Shown here: positions 7,817-16,942 of the stretch, piece by piece
How positions within the stretch are numbered: position 1 is the first letter of the stretch
Layout: each line of letters starts with the position of its first letter
Source of the DNA: Halobaculum sp. MBLA0147
Lineage (GTDB): Archaea; Halobacteriota; Halobacteria; Halobacteriales; Haloferacaceae
Direction: 5' to 3'
Length of the DNA: 64,000 bases
Assembly: GCF_041361345.1 (NCBI RefSeq)
Contig: NZ_JBGKAD010000002.1
Location: 248,001 to 312,000 of the forward strand
Program-made: the position numbers and the translations under genes
The notes under the pieces: model-generated
Databases searched by the model: none
What the model was told of the DNA's origin: nothing
Seen by the model: the letters and a program-made list of their open reading frames with translations, nothing else

Positions 7817-8803
7817 GTGCTCGGCTACGCTGCGATGAACCGGACGCTCAGAGAAGAGACACCGCCAGTCCGGTGCAATCGCAGTATGCGCGAAGCGACG
7901 TTCGAGGACCGCGGTTTGGAGTACGTCGCGGAGTTGGCGGTCCAGAACCTCTCGGATCTCCTGACGACACTGCAGTGGAACGTCCGTCACGGGATCTTCT
8001 TCTACCGGTGTACCTCGAAACTGATCCCGTGGAACCTCCGGTACGAGATCGAACGGCTCCCGCGGTTCGACGAGATCCGACGCCTCGCGGAGCGGATCGG
8101 CGAGTTCGTCGAGACGAACGGTGTCCGTCTCACGTTCCACCCGAACTACTACTGCAAGCTCGCGAGTACGTCGACCGACACTGCCGAACGGTCCGCTCGC
8201 GACCTCGCGAACCACGGCCGGTGGCTCGACCTGATGGGACTCCCGCGGCGGCCGTACTACGGCATCGTCGTCCACGTCGGCGCGACGTACGGAGACCGGG
8301 AGGCGACACTCACAAGATTCTGCGCGCGTGTCGACGACCTCCCGGCGGCCGCGGCCGACCGACTGACCGTCGAGAACGACGACGAGGAGGCACTCTACAG
8401 CGCGGACGAACTGGTCCGTGGGGTCGCGGAGGAGTGTGGTGTGCCGGTGACGCTCGACTACCACCACCACTCGTTCACCGATCGCGGGTACAGCTACCGC
8501 GAGGCGTACGATCTCGCCCGCGAGACGTGGGACGGACCACCAGTGGTCCACCTCTCGGAGGCCGAACGACTACACACGGGCGACACGACGACGAGTCCTC
8601 AGAGCCACGCCGACTACGTCGCCGAAATTCCGGCGTGGCTCCGGGCCAGTGACGCAGACGTGATGCTGGAAGCGCACGCGAAGGAACGAGCCGTGTTGTA
8701 CCACACGCTCGACCACGAGACAGGAGGTCCAGCCGACGACCACGAGACGGGATGTCCGGCCGAGAACCTCGAACACGACGCACCTCCCGACGGTAGCGCG
8801 TGA
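7817..8803 (+). CDS. uvsE: UV damage endonuclease (UVDE/UvsE family)
   Basis: A 328-residue TIM-barrel endonuclease that would nick DNA 5' to UV photoproducts. The product begins VLGYAAMNRTLR, matching the family's N-terminal GYxxxNRTL. FFYRCTSKLIPW, LTFHPNYYCKLAS, VHVGATYGDRE, LTVENDDEE, VTLDYHHHSF and MLEAHAKERA supply the conserved His, Glu and Asp metal ligands in the usual order. The frame is open back to 7331, but that part crosses two ORBs and is not protein-like; the GTG at 7817 fits the family start. The last 25 residues are a variable tail with two DHETG units. It sits directly beside the origin. Confidence 0.9.
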   Translation: MLGYAAMNRTLREETPPVRCNRSMREATFEDRGLEYVAELAVQNLSDLLTTLQWNVRHGIFFYRCTSKLIPWNLRYEIERLPRFDEIRRLAERIGEFVETNGVRLTFHPNYYCKLASTSTDTAERSARDLANHGRWLDLMGLPRRPYYGIVVHVGATYGDREATLTRFCARVDDLPAAAADRLTVENDDEEALYSADELVRGVAEECGVPVTLDYHHHSFTDRGYSYREAYDLARETWDGPPVVHLSEAERLHTGDTTTSPQSHADYVAEIPAWLRASDADVMLEAHAKERAVLYHTLDHETGGPADDHETGCPAENLEHDAPPDGSA

Positions 8804-8920
8804 GCGTTCCGACGGGGAGGTCGTGAACGTCCCCGTGGGGAGGAACAGAGCGTTCCGACGGGAAGGTCGTGAACGTCCCGGTGGGGAGGAGCTGAGCGTT
8901 CCGACGGAAGAGCGTGAGGT
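8802..8920. repeat. 46-bp tandem repeat, about 2.6 copies
   Basis: Units start GAGCGTTCCGACGGGGAGGT at 8802, 8848 and 8894 (last copy partial). It fills the gap between the UVDE gene and the next small membrane-protein gene. There are no unique spacers. Confidence 0.85.
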
Positions 8921-8958
8921 TGACCCGTTCGACGCACGAACCCGACACACTCGCTACG

Positions 8959-9309
8959 ATGGCACGAGACTCGGCTCGGGACACGGATCGGTCAGACTCG
9001 CCCGCCGGAACGGACTCTACCGACCCCACCGCAACCGAGTCCGGTGAGGCCGGGAGCGTCTTCGACACCGAGTTGCTCTCGGATCTGTCCGTCAACGCCG
9101 TCCCGATCGTCATCATCGTCGTCTTTCTCTCTGCCGCGAGCCTGTTCGGACCGATCGGCGGTGGTGGTGAGCGACTGGCACTGTTTCACGGCGCGTTGAT
9201 CGGTGGTGTCGTCCTCGTCAGCGTCGTCGCCGGGTGGGTGATCCGACGCGCAGACGGCCAACTGGAGGGGAGCGCCGCCCAGACGTACGACGACTCGGAG
9301 CGGGAGTGA
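8959..9309 (+). CDS. Small two-TM membrane protein, DUF6684-like
   Basis: A 116-residue protein with a 35-residue acidic Ser/Thr-rich N terminus and two hydrophobic segments (about 47-65 and 75-95) separated by a Gly-rich loop. The motif FDTELLSDLSVNAVPIVII just before the first segment resembles the haloarchaeal DUF6684 family, sometimes found near cytochrome oxidase genes. The frame opens at 8914, but the ATG at 8959 removes a basic stretch and gives a normal acidic N terminus. No oxidase gene is in this window. Confidence 0.6.
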   Translation: MARDSARDTDRSDSPAGTDSTDPTATESGEAGSVFDTELLSDLSVNAVPIVIIVVFLSAASLFGPIGGGGERLALFHGALIGGVVLVSVVAGWVIRRADGQLEGSAAQTYDDSERE

Positions 9310-9451
9310 GTGGGACGGATCGCCTCCTCTCGATCGGTAGACCGGCGTCGCTCCGATCACTCGGAAAGTAAGTCGCCGTCAGACAACACAAAATTCTTGA
9401 CATCGGGTAGAGAAACGGAGCGCTACGTCACTGCGAGGAACTCCCCGACGT

Positions 9452-10726
9452 ATGCCCTCACGAGTACTCACACGGCGCACGACACTCGCAGCAGTGGCCT
9501 CGATCCTCGGTGGTTGTGTCACCAGTGATCCTCGATTCGAGTCGCGGTGCTCGGACGACCCGACCGCATGGTCCCAGTACCGCGGCAGCTCGGATCGGAA
9601 CCTCCGTGTATCGAGGGTGACACCCGCGCGTATCGACCCCGCTCCGAGTCCGTCGTCCGACAGCTCGACATCCACATCGGCGTCCGACACGACTCGGTCC
9701 ACCCAGTCACCGACCCGTGAACGTCTCCCGTCGCTCGACCGTGTCGGCGCGGTCGCGGTCGACGGCGGTCCGAAGTGCCCACCGGCAGTCGTCGACTCGA
9801 CGGCTGTCGTCGGAGTGAACGACGGCGTCGTCGCTACGGACCTCCAGACGGGCAACGTCGTCTGGGAGTACCGACCGGGCGGCCCGAATCGCTTCAACAC
9901 GACACCCGTCGTCCACTGTGGGACGGTACTCGCGTCGAGCACCCACCGTCTGCACGCGCTCGACTTCGAGACGGGGAACCGACGCTGGCGACACGATGTC
10001 TCGGGTGGGCTCCACTTCCCCCGGTCACCGGCAGTCGTCGACGGGCGGCTGTTCGTCCCGGGTGACGGACTCGTCGCCGTCGACGCGCGTACCGGTGAGA
10101 CACTCTGGCAGCGGACCGACTTCGGCCACGTGGCGGCCGTCGCGGCGAGCGCCGACCACGTGATCGCGAGCCTCGAGGACCGCGGGACCGACCCGAGTCC
10201 GGGCGTCGCAGCACTCGACCCCGCCACGGGCGAGACCGTCTGGCGCCGAACCAATGTCGGCCCGGTCGACCGACCGGCGGTCGTGTCGAACGGCAGAGTG
10301 GGGGTCACGACGGAGTCCGACAGTGTCTGGCTCCTCGACGAAACCGACGGGGAGACCGTGACGAGTGTCCTGTTCCTCCGACCGGGTCGCCGGTCGCCAC
10401 TCCCCCCGCCGACACTGGTCGACGACGGTGCCGTCGCGATCGAACGCCGCCTCCCGTCGGGGGTCGTCCGTCGGATCGACGAGCACGGTGACACTCGGTG
10501 GGAGACGGAAGTCGACGGCGCCTCGTTCTCGCCCATCGTCGGCCACGAGTACGTGGCCGTCGCCGGGTCGGGTGGACTGCACCTGCTCGACCGCGAGACC
10601 GGGACGGTGGAACACACGGCACCGCTCCCGGTGGGGAACGTCACCCGCCAGTTCCCGGTCGTCCCGGCCGACGGTCGACTGTTCGTCCCCTCCCACGGGC
10701 AGATCACGTTACACGACTGGGAGTGA
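9452..10726 (+). CDS. PQQ-like beta-propeller lipoprotein
   Basis: A 424-residue protein. The N terminus LTRRTTLAAVASILGGC is a twin-arginine lipoprotein signal with cysteine about residue 22. The mature part has seven or so WD/PQQ-type blades marked by GNVVWEYRPG, GNRRWRHDVSG, GETLWQRTDF, GETVWRRTNV and DTRWETEVDG, each followed by a valine-rich strand, as in BamB and PQQ-dependent dehydrogenase-like propellers. Residues about 55-85 form a Ser/Thr/Asp-rich spacer. It is probably a surface scaffold; no catalytic calcium or PQQ site was identified. A stand-alone gene, with 131 bases to the next start. Confidence 0.8.
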   Translation: MPSRVLTRRTTLAAVASILGGCVTSDPRFESRCSDDPTAWSQYRGSSDRNLRVSRVTPARIDPAPSPSSDSSTSTSASDTTRSTQSPTRERLPSLDRVGAVAVDGGPKCPPAVVDSTAVVGVNDGVVATDLQTGNVVWEYRPGGPNRFNTTPVVHCGTVLASSTHRLHALDFETGNRRWRHDVSGGLHFPRSPAVVDGRLFVPGDGLVAVDARTGETLWQRTDFGHVAAVAASADHVIASLEDRGTDPSPGVAALDPATGETVWRRTNVGPVDRPAVVSNGRVGVTTESDSVWLLDETDGETVTSVLFLRPGRRSPLPPPTLVDDGAVAIERRLPSGVVRRIDEHGDTRWETEVDGASFSPIVGHEYVAVAGSGGLHLLDRETGTVEHTAPLPVGNVTRQFPVVPADGRLFVPSHGQITLHDWE

Positions 10727-10857
10727 GGTGCCGGTGAACGACGCTGTCTCGTCGGTCGACCCCTGGCACGTCGGACGGCTGGGACTCGCAGTCGACCCTC
10801 GACCGCGACTGGACGGACGGCCACAGGTTGATACTCACCCCGCCCCGTGCACACACG

Positions 10858-11601
10858 ATGGAGTCACTCGACCCAGACCTCACCGGGCGGACGGCACTCG
10901 TAACCGGTTCCGCGGACCGTGTCGGACGAGAGATACTGTTGCGACTGGCCGATGCAGGTGCAGACGTGGCGGTACACCACCGATCTAGTTCGACGACAGC
11001 GTCGGAGACGGCGGCAGACGCCCGCGAACGGGGCGTCGACGCGACGGTCGTTCGCGGTGACGTGACAGAGCCAGACGCCGTCGACGCGTTCGTCGGCGAG
11101 TGCGAGTCGGCGCTGGGGACCGTCGACGTGTTGGTCAACGCCGTCGGCCCACTTCCCGGGGGCCGCTGGGACGAACTCTCGTACGACCAGTGGCAGACGA
11201 CGGTCGCGGGTTGTCTGTACGGCACCTACCTCTGTTCACACCGTGTGCTTCCAGCGATGCGCGACGCCGAGTGGGGACGGATCGTCAACTTCGGTGTCGC
11301 GGACGCACGCGACGATCGAGCAGTCCCGGAGAACTTCCCGTACTTCGCCGCGAAGAAGACAGTTCTGCTGTTCACACGAACGCTCGCGTACGACACGCAG
11401 ACGGCCGGGATCACCGTCAACGCCGTCTCGCCGTTCGCCGTCGAGAACACGGTCGTCGACGACGTGGACTACCCGCGTGGCCGACCGGCGTCGTTCGACG
11501 ACGTGGCGGCCCCGATCCTGTTCTTCTGCTCGGCGGCTGCGTCGTACATCTCCGGGCAGAACGTCGCCGTCGACGGTGGTCGGCTACAGGAGGCGAACTG
11601 A
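10858..11601 (+). CDS. SDR-family oxidoreductase
   Basis: A 247-residue Rossmann-fold short-chain dehydrogenase. The cofactor motif is TGSADRVGRE (about residues 17-26), then GDVTEPD and NAVGPLPG (an NxxG-like element), and the catalytic Y-x-x-x-K is in PYFAAKK. The usual active-site Ser after the fifth strand is not seen: the segment reads IVNFGVADARDDR, similar to the IINIG-type subgroup of pteridine-reductase-like SDRs. The C-terminal YISGQNVAVDGG is typical. NADP(H) use is suggested by the basic HHRSS after strand 2. The ATG at 10858 follows a TTGATACT box by about 26 bases. Substrate unknown. Confidence 0.8.
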   Translation: MESLDPDLTGRTALVTGSADRVGREILLRLADAGADVAVHHRSSSTTASETAADARERGVDATVVRGDVTEPDAVDAFVGECESALGTVDVLVNAVGPLPGGRWDELSYDQWQTTVAGCLYGTYLCSHRVLPAMRDAEWGRIVNFGVADARDDRAVPENFPYFAAKKTVLLFTRTLAYDTQTAGITVNAVSPFAVENTVVDDVDYPRGRPASFDDVAAPILFFCSAAASYISGQNVAVDGGRLQEAN

Positions 11602-11697
11602 TCGGCCGTCTCGAACGACGATGGACCTCGAACGTGATCTCGAGTCGGGACACACGCCGATTCACTCGCGCTCTCGGGACTCGTCCGTCCGTCTCGC

Positions 11698-12137
11698 GTG
11701 GCAGAGACGTTCGATTCCGACGATCGGTCCGAACCCGACTGGACAGAGCCACACCGACACCGACCGTGTTCGTCGGTCACGAGTTCGTCGCGTTCGGTGT
11801 CGCCACGCTCGCGGCCGCACGTGTCGGTCGTACACGGAAGACTGCCCTCACCGTCGACGCCGTCGGTGCGTGGTTCGAGGTGTCCGAGTTCCTGTTCGAG
11901 ACCTTCTGGTACGACTGGACGCTCCAGTTCTACTTCGTCGACACCGTCACCGACCGCTGCGTCGACGCGCTCGGTGCCCTCTCGACGGCGACCGTCGTCG
12001 TCGCCGCGTGGTCCGACGAGACACCTCACCCGAGAAGCCGGAGAGACGAGCGACTGAGACGTAGCGAGCGGCAAACGACTGCTTCGGCGGTAAGCGCGAC
12101 GAGTCTACCGGCTCGGCTCACAACTCGGACCGCTTGA
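11698..12137 (+). pseudogene. Possible frameshifted small membrane protein
   Basis: No intact gene accounts for 11602-12117. A GTG-started frame at 11698 gives an acidic N terminus (VAETFDSDDRSEPDWTEP). A different frame from about 11766 gives a hydrophobic, protein-like stretch (GHEFVAFGVATLAAARVG, then FEVSEFLFETFWYDW). Joining them needs a one-base shift near 11755. The second frame runs to 12137 and overlaps the end of the opposite gene by 20 bases, which also looks unnatural. I read this as a decayed gene; it could also be non-coding. Confidence 0.3.
12056..12105 (+). mobile_element. IS200/IS605-type right-end-like relic
   Basis: GACGTAGCGAGCGGCAAACG, then ACTGCTTCGGCGGT and a purine-rich end. 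The first part matches the segment at 6331 (CGTAGCGAG, Y, GG, then AA), suggesting the same element family. No transposase frame remains. Confidence 0.35.
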
Positions 12138-14265
12138 CCAGCGCGTAGACGAACAACGCCGAGAGGACGACGCTGAGGTACGCCTCCAGCGTCGCGAGCA
12201 CCCGCGCCATCGCACCGGCGGGCGCGTTGTTCCCGTAGCCGATGGTGGTATAGGAGACGTAGCTGAAGTGCACCAACTCGAAGAACGTCGCCCGCCCGCT
12301 CTCGGTCGCCAACGCACCGAGCGAGGAGAGTTGTCCGACAGTCGTCGCGAACGTCGGGCCGCCGAAGGCGTACAACGGGACGAACAGCAACGGCGAGACG
12401 AGGAACGCGGCACCGATCCGGAGTGGCCGCATCCCGTGGCCACAGGAGATCCCCAACAGGTAGTTCTCCGCCGCACGACCGAGGTTCTTGACACGAGTCA
12501 CCACGTCGGTCTCTTCGTCGGTGACGACCGACACGTTCTCGCGTCGCGTGAACCGTTGGCGTTTCACGCGGAACTCGCCGGCGATCTTCGTCTCCCCGTC
12601 CTCGCGAGCGGCCTGTTTGGCCTTCAGGTACGTCGTCGCGACGGTCTCGGGTGTCATCGCGACGCTGTACTCCGGGTCGGCCGCGGGTGGTTCGTCGAAC
12701 TCGTGGATCGACCAGTCGTTACGTTCCAGGTACGCCCGGTGGGCGCCGAAGTCGAAGTCGTGGCCGTCGAACTCGGTGAACTCCGTCCGACAGAACCGGA
12801 AGTAGTCGAGTAGCTCGCGCTCGTCGTCCGCGCTGTCGGCGACGAGTCGCACGTCGCCGAGACTCGCCCGCGTGAGGTCGTACCGCACCCACTCGTCGGG
12901 TGGCTGGTGGACGTGGCCGCTGCGGAGCTTCGCTCGCGTGAAGTCGACGTACGCGTCCGTGTCGATCCCGTGTGGCGCGAACGCGACGTTGTCGGTGAAC
13001 TCGGCCTCGGTGAAGTCGATCTCGCCACCGAACGCGGCGTCGGAGAAGTCGGCCGTCCGCGCGGTCACCGACTGGAAGTGTGCGTCCGTCTCGAACCGCA
13101 CTCCCGCGAACCCCGCGTCGGCCTCGACCCGGTTCGCACCGCCGGCGAACTCCGTCCCGTGGAACGCGGCCTCGCGCTCGAAGACGGCGTCGGCGAACCG
13201 GCCGTCGCCACGGAACCGAACCTCCTCGAACACGGCCGGCCCGCCGAACCGGGCGCGGTCGAACCGTGCGTCGTCGTCGAAGGCGGCGTCCGTGAAGTCG
13301 ACACGACTCTCGAAGTGTGCGTCGGCGAACGTCGCGAAGCGGAACCGTGCCGCCTCGAACAGCGCCTCGTCGGCGAACGTCGTCTCCGCGAACGTGGTGT
13401 CGTCCTCGAGCGTGCGCTGGCCGCCTGTGAACGTCGCCCCGCGGAAGTGTGTCGGCCCGTCGAACGCGACGGCGTCGAAGGCGGCGTCTTCTTCGACGGT
13501 GATCTCGTCGAAGTCGGCAGCCGCGGCGAACTCGGCGTCGGTGAACTCGGCGTCGCCGTCGAACAGCGCCTCCTCGAAGCGTGCCCGCTCTTCGAAGACA
13601 CACTCCTCGAAGTGGACGTAGCCGAACGTCGTCTGTCGGAAGTTCGCCTCGCCGACGAACCGGGCGCCGGTGAAACTAGTGTTGTCGTCCAGCAGGTTCG
13701 AGTCGCCGTAGAACTCGGCGGCACGCGCCGTACAGTCGTCGTGGAACGTGGCCCGGTCGACCGTCACGTCGCGCCGGAACTCCCCCTCGTCCAGGTCGAC
13801 TGGGCCCTCGAACGTCGCCGCCTCGAACGCCACCTCGTCCTCGAACCGCGTCTCGAACGTCGACACGGGGCCCTCGAACGTCGCGTTCGACGCCCGGACG
13901 TCCTCGTGGAGCGTCGCCTCGTCAAAGGAGAGTTCGCCGACGGTCGCGTCGTCGAGACGGATCGGGACTCCTAGTAACGCCTCCTCGGCGGAGAACGCCT
14001 CGACGGTCGCCTCGCGGAGGTCCAGCGGGTGTCTGTCGTCCGGGTCGATCTGGAGGCGATCGACCGACAGCGCCGGGAGGGTGACACCACGGAGGTCCTT
14101 GTCCGCGGCGTCGCCGTGGCGTGCGACGGCGAGGAACGCCTCGCGGACGGTCTCGTCGTCGACACCCCGCTCTGCCCGTTCCGCAGGCGACATGTGGAGG
14201 ACCGCCGTGTCGACCCCGGCGACCGGCCCGTCGCCGGCGGCGGCCGACTGGCTCTGGTCGGACAT
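12118..14265 (-). CDS. Pentapeptide-repeat potassium channel
   Basis: A 715-residue protein. Residues about 70-560 are built from A-x-F-x-x units (ATFEGPV, AEFTDAEF, ARFGGPA and many more), a pentapeptide-repeat beta-helix that should lie in the cytoplasm. The C-terminal part has two membrane segments, around LVSPLLFVPLYAFGG and VLSALFVYALV, around a pore loop with the selectivity filter YTTIGYGNN, so it is a two-TM potassium channel. A short basic linker (VKRQRFTRREN) joins the halves. The helix may gate the pore or bind a partner. The start at 14265 lies 22-32 bases after CTTTTTCAAT, so it is leaderless. The unusual domain order is clear in the sequence. Confidence 0.85.
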   Translation of the reverse strand: MSDQSQSAAAGDGPVAGVDTAVLHMSPAERAERGVDDETVREAFLAVARHGDAADKDLRGVTLPALSVDRLQIDPDDRHPLDLREATVEAFSAEEALLGVPIRLDDATVGELSFDEATLHEDVRASNATFEGPVSTFETRFEDEVAFEAATFEGPVDLDEGEFRRDVTVDRATFHDDCTARAAEFYGDSNLLDDNTSFTGARFVGEANFRQTTFGYVHFEECVFEERARFEEALFDGDAEFTDAEFAAAADFDEITVEEDAAFDAVAFDGPTHFRGATFTGGQRTLEDDTTFAETTFADEALFEAARFRFATFADAHFESRVDFTDAAFDDDARFDRARFGGPAVFEEVRFRGDGRFADAVFEREAAFHGTEFAGGANRVEADAGFAGVRFETDAHFQSVTARTADFSDAAFGGEIDFTEAEFTDNVAFAPHGIDTDAYVDFTRAKLRSGHVHQPPDEWVRYDLTRASLGDVRLVADSADDERELLDYFRFCRTEFTEFDGHDFDFGAHRAYLERNDWSIHEFDEPPAADPEYSVAMTPETVATTYLKAKQAAREDGETKIAGEFRVKRQRFTRRENVSVVTDEETDVVTRVKNLGRAAENYLLGISCGHGMRPLRIGAAFLVSPLLFVPLYAFGGPTFATTVGQLSSLGALATESGRATFFELVHFSYVSYTTIGYGNNAPAGAMARVLATLEAYLSVVLSALFVYALVKRSEL

Positions 14266-14427
14266 ACGTGCCACGACGGACCCGGGATTGAAAAAGGCCA
14301 CCCGGTGTGTCCGGAGTGATACGCTCCGGTCACGTGGTCTCGGTACTGCTCGGGAGCGATCTATCGACACTCCGGCGACCCAGAGTCATCCACCGAGGCC
14401 CGGTGATCGGAATCGGGGGAGTCCGCC

Positions 14428-14460
14428 GACAAGCCCGCCCTTCAGGGGTGAGTAGCTGCC
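14428..14460 (+). mobile_element. IS200/IS605-type right-end-like relic
   Basis: GACAAGCCCGCCCTTCAGGG followed by GTGAGTAGCTGCC resembles haloarchaeal IS200/IS605 right ends (GAAGCCC, stem, TTCA loop, then GTAG). It overlaps the stop codon of the DUF2617-like gene on the other strand. No transposase is present. Confidence 0.4.
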
Positions 14461-14999
14461 CCGTCGACGTCACTCTCGGTGTCCGACAGCAGCCGCAACG
14501 AGGTCCGACTGAACACCGTCAGGTCGTACTCGGGGTACGTGTGGTAGGTCTCGAAGCGCCGCTCGCCCACGTCGACCGTCGTCACCGCCTCGGGCTCGAA
14601 CCGGTGACAGAGGTCGAACGACTCCTCGTCGGGGAACGCGGCCAGCGGCCGCCGCTCGACCACCGTCTCCGCCCGGAGCCGGTCGGTCTCGTGGACCAGG
14701 CGACGCGTCTCGCCCGCCGGATCGAGGGTGACCGGCGTGCCGTCGCGGTCGACCGGGGCACACGAGGAGAGTTCGTAGAAGTCCAGTGCGGGCGCGGCGA
14801 CGGCGTGCGAGTTCCCGATCACGCGGAAGGTGAACGGCACTCCCAACACCGATCGCTCACAGGCATCGTAGACGGTCACGTCCGTCGTCGGCGGCTCGCT
14901 CGCGTGGACGAACGTGAGCGTCTCAGTCGGGGTCGGTGTCCCCGCCGGGGCCGAGTTCTCCGCCGGGATCGGCGTCCCCGTCGGGGTCTCGTCGCTCAT
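14442..14999 (-). CDS. DUF2617-like protein
   Basis: A 185-residue soluble protein with a Pro/Thr-rich N terminus. The core contains TFVHASEPP, SVLGVPFTFRVIGNSH, APALDFYELSSC and YHTYPEYDLTVFS, which I recognise as DUF2617-like. In actinobacteria DUF2617 genes are commonly next to membrane spermidine synthases, and here too the next upstream gene on the same strand is such a synthase (73 bases apart). Function unknown; it may act with the synthase. I chose the ATG at 14999 because an upstream ATG adds only a basic tail. The gene end overlaps a relic insertion-element end. Confidence 0.65.
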   Translation of the reverse strand: MSDETPTGTPIPAENSAPAGTPTPTETLTFVHASEPPTTDVTVYDACERSVLGVPFTFRVIGNSHAVAAPALDFYELSSCAPVDRDGTPVTLDPAGETRRLVHETDRLRAETVVERRPLAAFPDEESFDLCHRFEPEAVTTVDVGERRFETYHTYPEYDLTVFSRTSLRLLSDTESDVDGAATHP

Positions 15000-15072
15000 C
15001 GGCCACCTCTCGTCTCGGACGGCAGTCGCCACCCGGCGTGCGTGTCACCCACACCTCGTGTGTTCCGGATCA

Positions 15073-16782
15073 CTACTCGATCACGATGTCGTAGTTCGGG
15101 TCGAAGACACTGTTCGGCTCGACACCTCGGTACCGCGGGAGTCGCCGCCACTCCACCGGCCCGATTCGGTCCGCGTGCCGCCGGACGTACTCACCCTCCG
15201 CCCGGTCGAGGTCGAACGCGGGCGTCGGGCCGTCCGAGAGCACGTAGAACCGCTCGCCGCGCTCCTCGTCGCCGTCACCGTCCAAGTCCTCGTACACGTC
15301 GTACGGCGCGAACCTGTCGAACCCGGCTGCATGCACCGTGTTGACGTACGCCGCGTGGTGCTCGGCGTCAGCGTACTTCGAGTACGTCCACGTCGCGACC
15401 AACCCCCGCTCGGTGAGGTGTCCACGGAGCAGCCGGTAGAACTCCGTCGAGTACAGTCCGAGCGCGTCGTCGCTGCGGGCACCCGGCAGGTCCAACAGGA
15501 TCAGGTCGTACCGCCGCTCGCTTCCGCGGAGGTACTCCACGGCGTCGCCGACGGTCGTGTTCAGACGGTCGTACCGGTACGCCTCGTCGTTGAACTGGCG
15601 GACGTACGGGTCCTCGCGGGCGTACTGCAGGAACTCCCCGTCGATGTCCACCTGGTCCACGTCGGCGTCGTAGCGCCTGAGGTGGTCGACCGCGACGTAG
15701 TCGCCGCCGCCCACGAGCAACACGTCCAGCGACGACCGGTTCTCGTAGGCCGACACCGGCACGTCGACCAACCCGGCGTGGTAGGAGTCGACCCAGCTGT
15801 CACACAACTGGATCGCGCCGTCGAGCCGGAGACACCGCTCGGTGCCCTCGTGTGCCGTCACGTTCCGGTCGTAGACGGTGATCCGCTGGTACGCCGTCGT
15901 ACGGTACTCGCGGACCGTCACGTCGACGTTTCCGGGGCGGTACTCGCTGGTGATCTCGTCTTCGACGTACGACCCGGTGACGTACCGGTCGACGGTCTGC
16001 CCGTTCGCGACGAGGCCGGCGTAGCTCCCGCTGACGAGCAACCCGACGACGACCAGCACGCGCCAGCGACCGGCACTCGGCCGCGAGAGGCGCGTCACGT
16101 CCGAGAGCGTCCAGGCGGCGAACGTCAGCGCCGCGAGCGCGTTCAGCAACCCCAACGCGAGCACGCTGACGACGAGTCCGTGGTCGGGGTACAACACCAG
16201 CGCGTACACGACGGTGCCGGCGAGACTCCCGAGGTAGTCGACGCCGAGCACCTCCGAGAGCGCGTCGTTGTCCGACGGTTCGACGGCGAACAACACGCCG
16301 AGGACACGCGCGGCCCCACGTCGCGGCAGATGCCCGAGTCGACCGAACACGCCGCCGTCGCGGTCCGCGACGAGATCCTCCAACAGCGGGATCTCGAACC
16401 CGGACAGCAGTCCGACGACGAGGATCGGGACGTGTGAGACTGCTAACCCGAGTTCGTACTTCCCGGGGAACGTCACCGCCGGGAAGGCGTTGACGCCGAC
16501 GATCAACCCCGCACCCAGCGGCCCGGCGAGGGCGAGGTACACCTCCGTCCGGAGGAAGTTCGACTCCGTGTCCCCCAACTGCGGAGAGAGGAACGCGCCG
16601 ACACCCAGCGAGAACATGTACAGTCCGATGGTGATGGAGTAGCGGAGGACGGTCCCGCCGTAGAACACGGTGAGGAACTCCGAGTAGACGAGCTCGTACG
16701 CGATGGAACAGAACGCCACCACGAAGGTCAAGCCGAGCTTCACTCGCCGGTCAGTCAGCAGGCCGAAGGTACTCGCTGTCAT
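15073..16782 (-). CDS. Spermidine synthase-like protein with N-terminal membrane domain
   Basis: A 569-residue two-part protein. Residues 1-270 hold about seven membrane segments (SIAYELVYSEFLTVF, ITIGLYMFSLGVGAFLSP and others). Residues about 290-569 are a SpeE-type aminopropyltransferase fold: a beta-rich N part, then LDVLLVGGGDYVAVDHLRR (nucleotide motif), VDQVDIDGEFL (acidic ribose ligand), VGDAVEYL and YDLILLDLPGAR. The GGGD motif and the acidic residue after strand 2 fit the family, but polyamine activity is unproven and the neighbours (DUF2617, lipoprotein) suggest a membrane or envelope role. The ATG at 16782 starts MTASTFGLLTDRRVK just before the first helix. Confidence 0.8.
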   Translation of the reverse strand: MTASTFGLLTDRRVKLGLTFVVAFCSIAYELVYSEFLTVFYGGTVLRYSITIGLYMFSLGVGAFLSPQLGDTESNFLRTEVYLALAGPLGAGLIVGVNAFPAVTFPGKYELGLAVSHVPILVVGLLSGFEIPLLEDLVADRDGGVFGRLGHLPRRGAARVLGVLFAVEPSDNDALSEVLGVDYLGSLAGTVVYALVLYPDHGLVVSVLALGLLNALAALTFAAWTLSDVTRLSRPSAGRWRVLVVVGLLVSGSYAGLVANGQTVDRYVTGSYVEDEITSEYRPGNVDVTVREYRTTAYQRITVYDRNVTAHEGTERCLRLDGAIQLCDSWVDSYHAGLVDVPVSAYENRSSLDVLLVGGGDYVAVDHLRRYDADVDQVDIDGEFLQYAREDPYVRQFNDEAYRYDRLNTTVGDAVEYLRGSERRYDLILLDLPGARSDDALGLYSTEFYRLLRGHLTERGLVATWTYSKYADAEHHAAYVNTVHAAGFDRFAPYDVYEDLDGDGDEERGERFYVLSDGPTPAFDLDRAEGEYVRRHADRIGPVEWRRLPRYRGVEPNSVFDPNYDIVIE

Positions 16783-16942
16783 CTCTCGGGTGTCGTGTCG
16801 CGTCGCGATCCGCCGCCAGTGGTCGGAGCCAGGACGACGCGGACCCGCCGGCGCGCACGTCGCGGACAGTCCGGCGACGTTCCGCGGACCCGACGCCGCA
16901 CACGTCGTCGACGGTCCGGTGGAGTCTCGCGCACCGGGCGAC

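Noticed and set aside
8802-8920. 46-bp repeats as a CRISPR or small RNA gene
   Set aside because: Only 2.6 head-to-tail copies without spacers; no promoter or terminator seen.
12907-13974. A 355-codon plus-strand frame with repeated VRE/GEL units
   Set aside because: It is the shadow of the pentapeptide-repeat domain of the opposite-strand channel gene.
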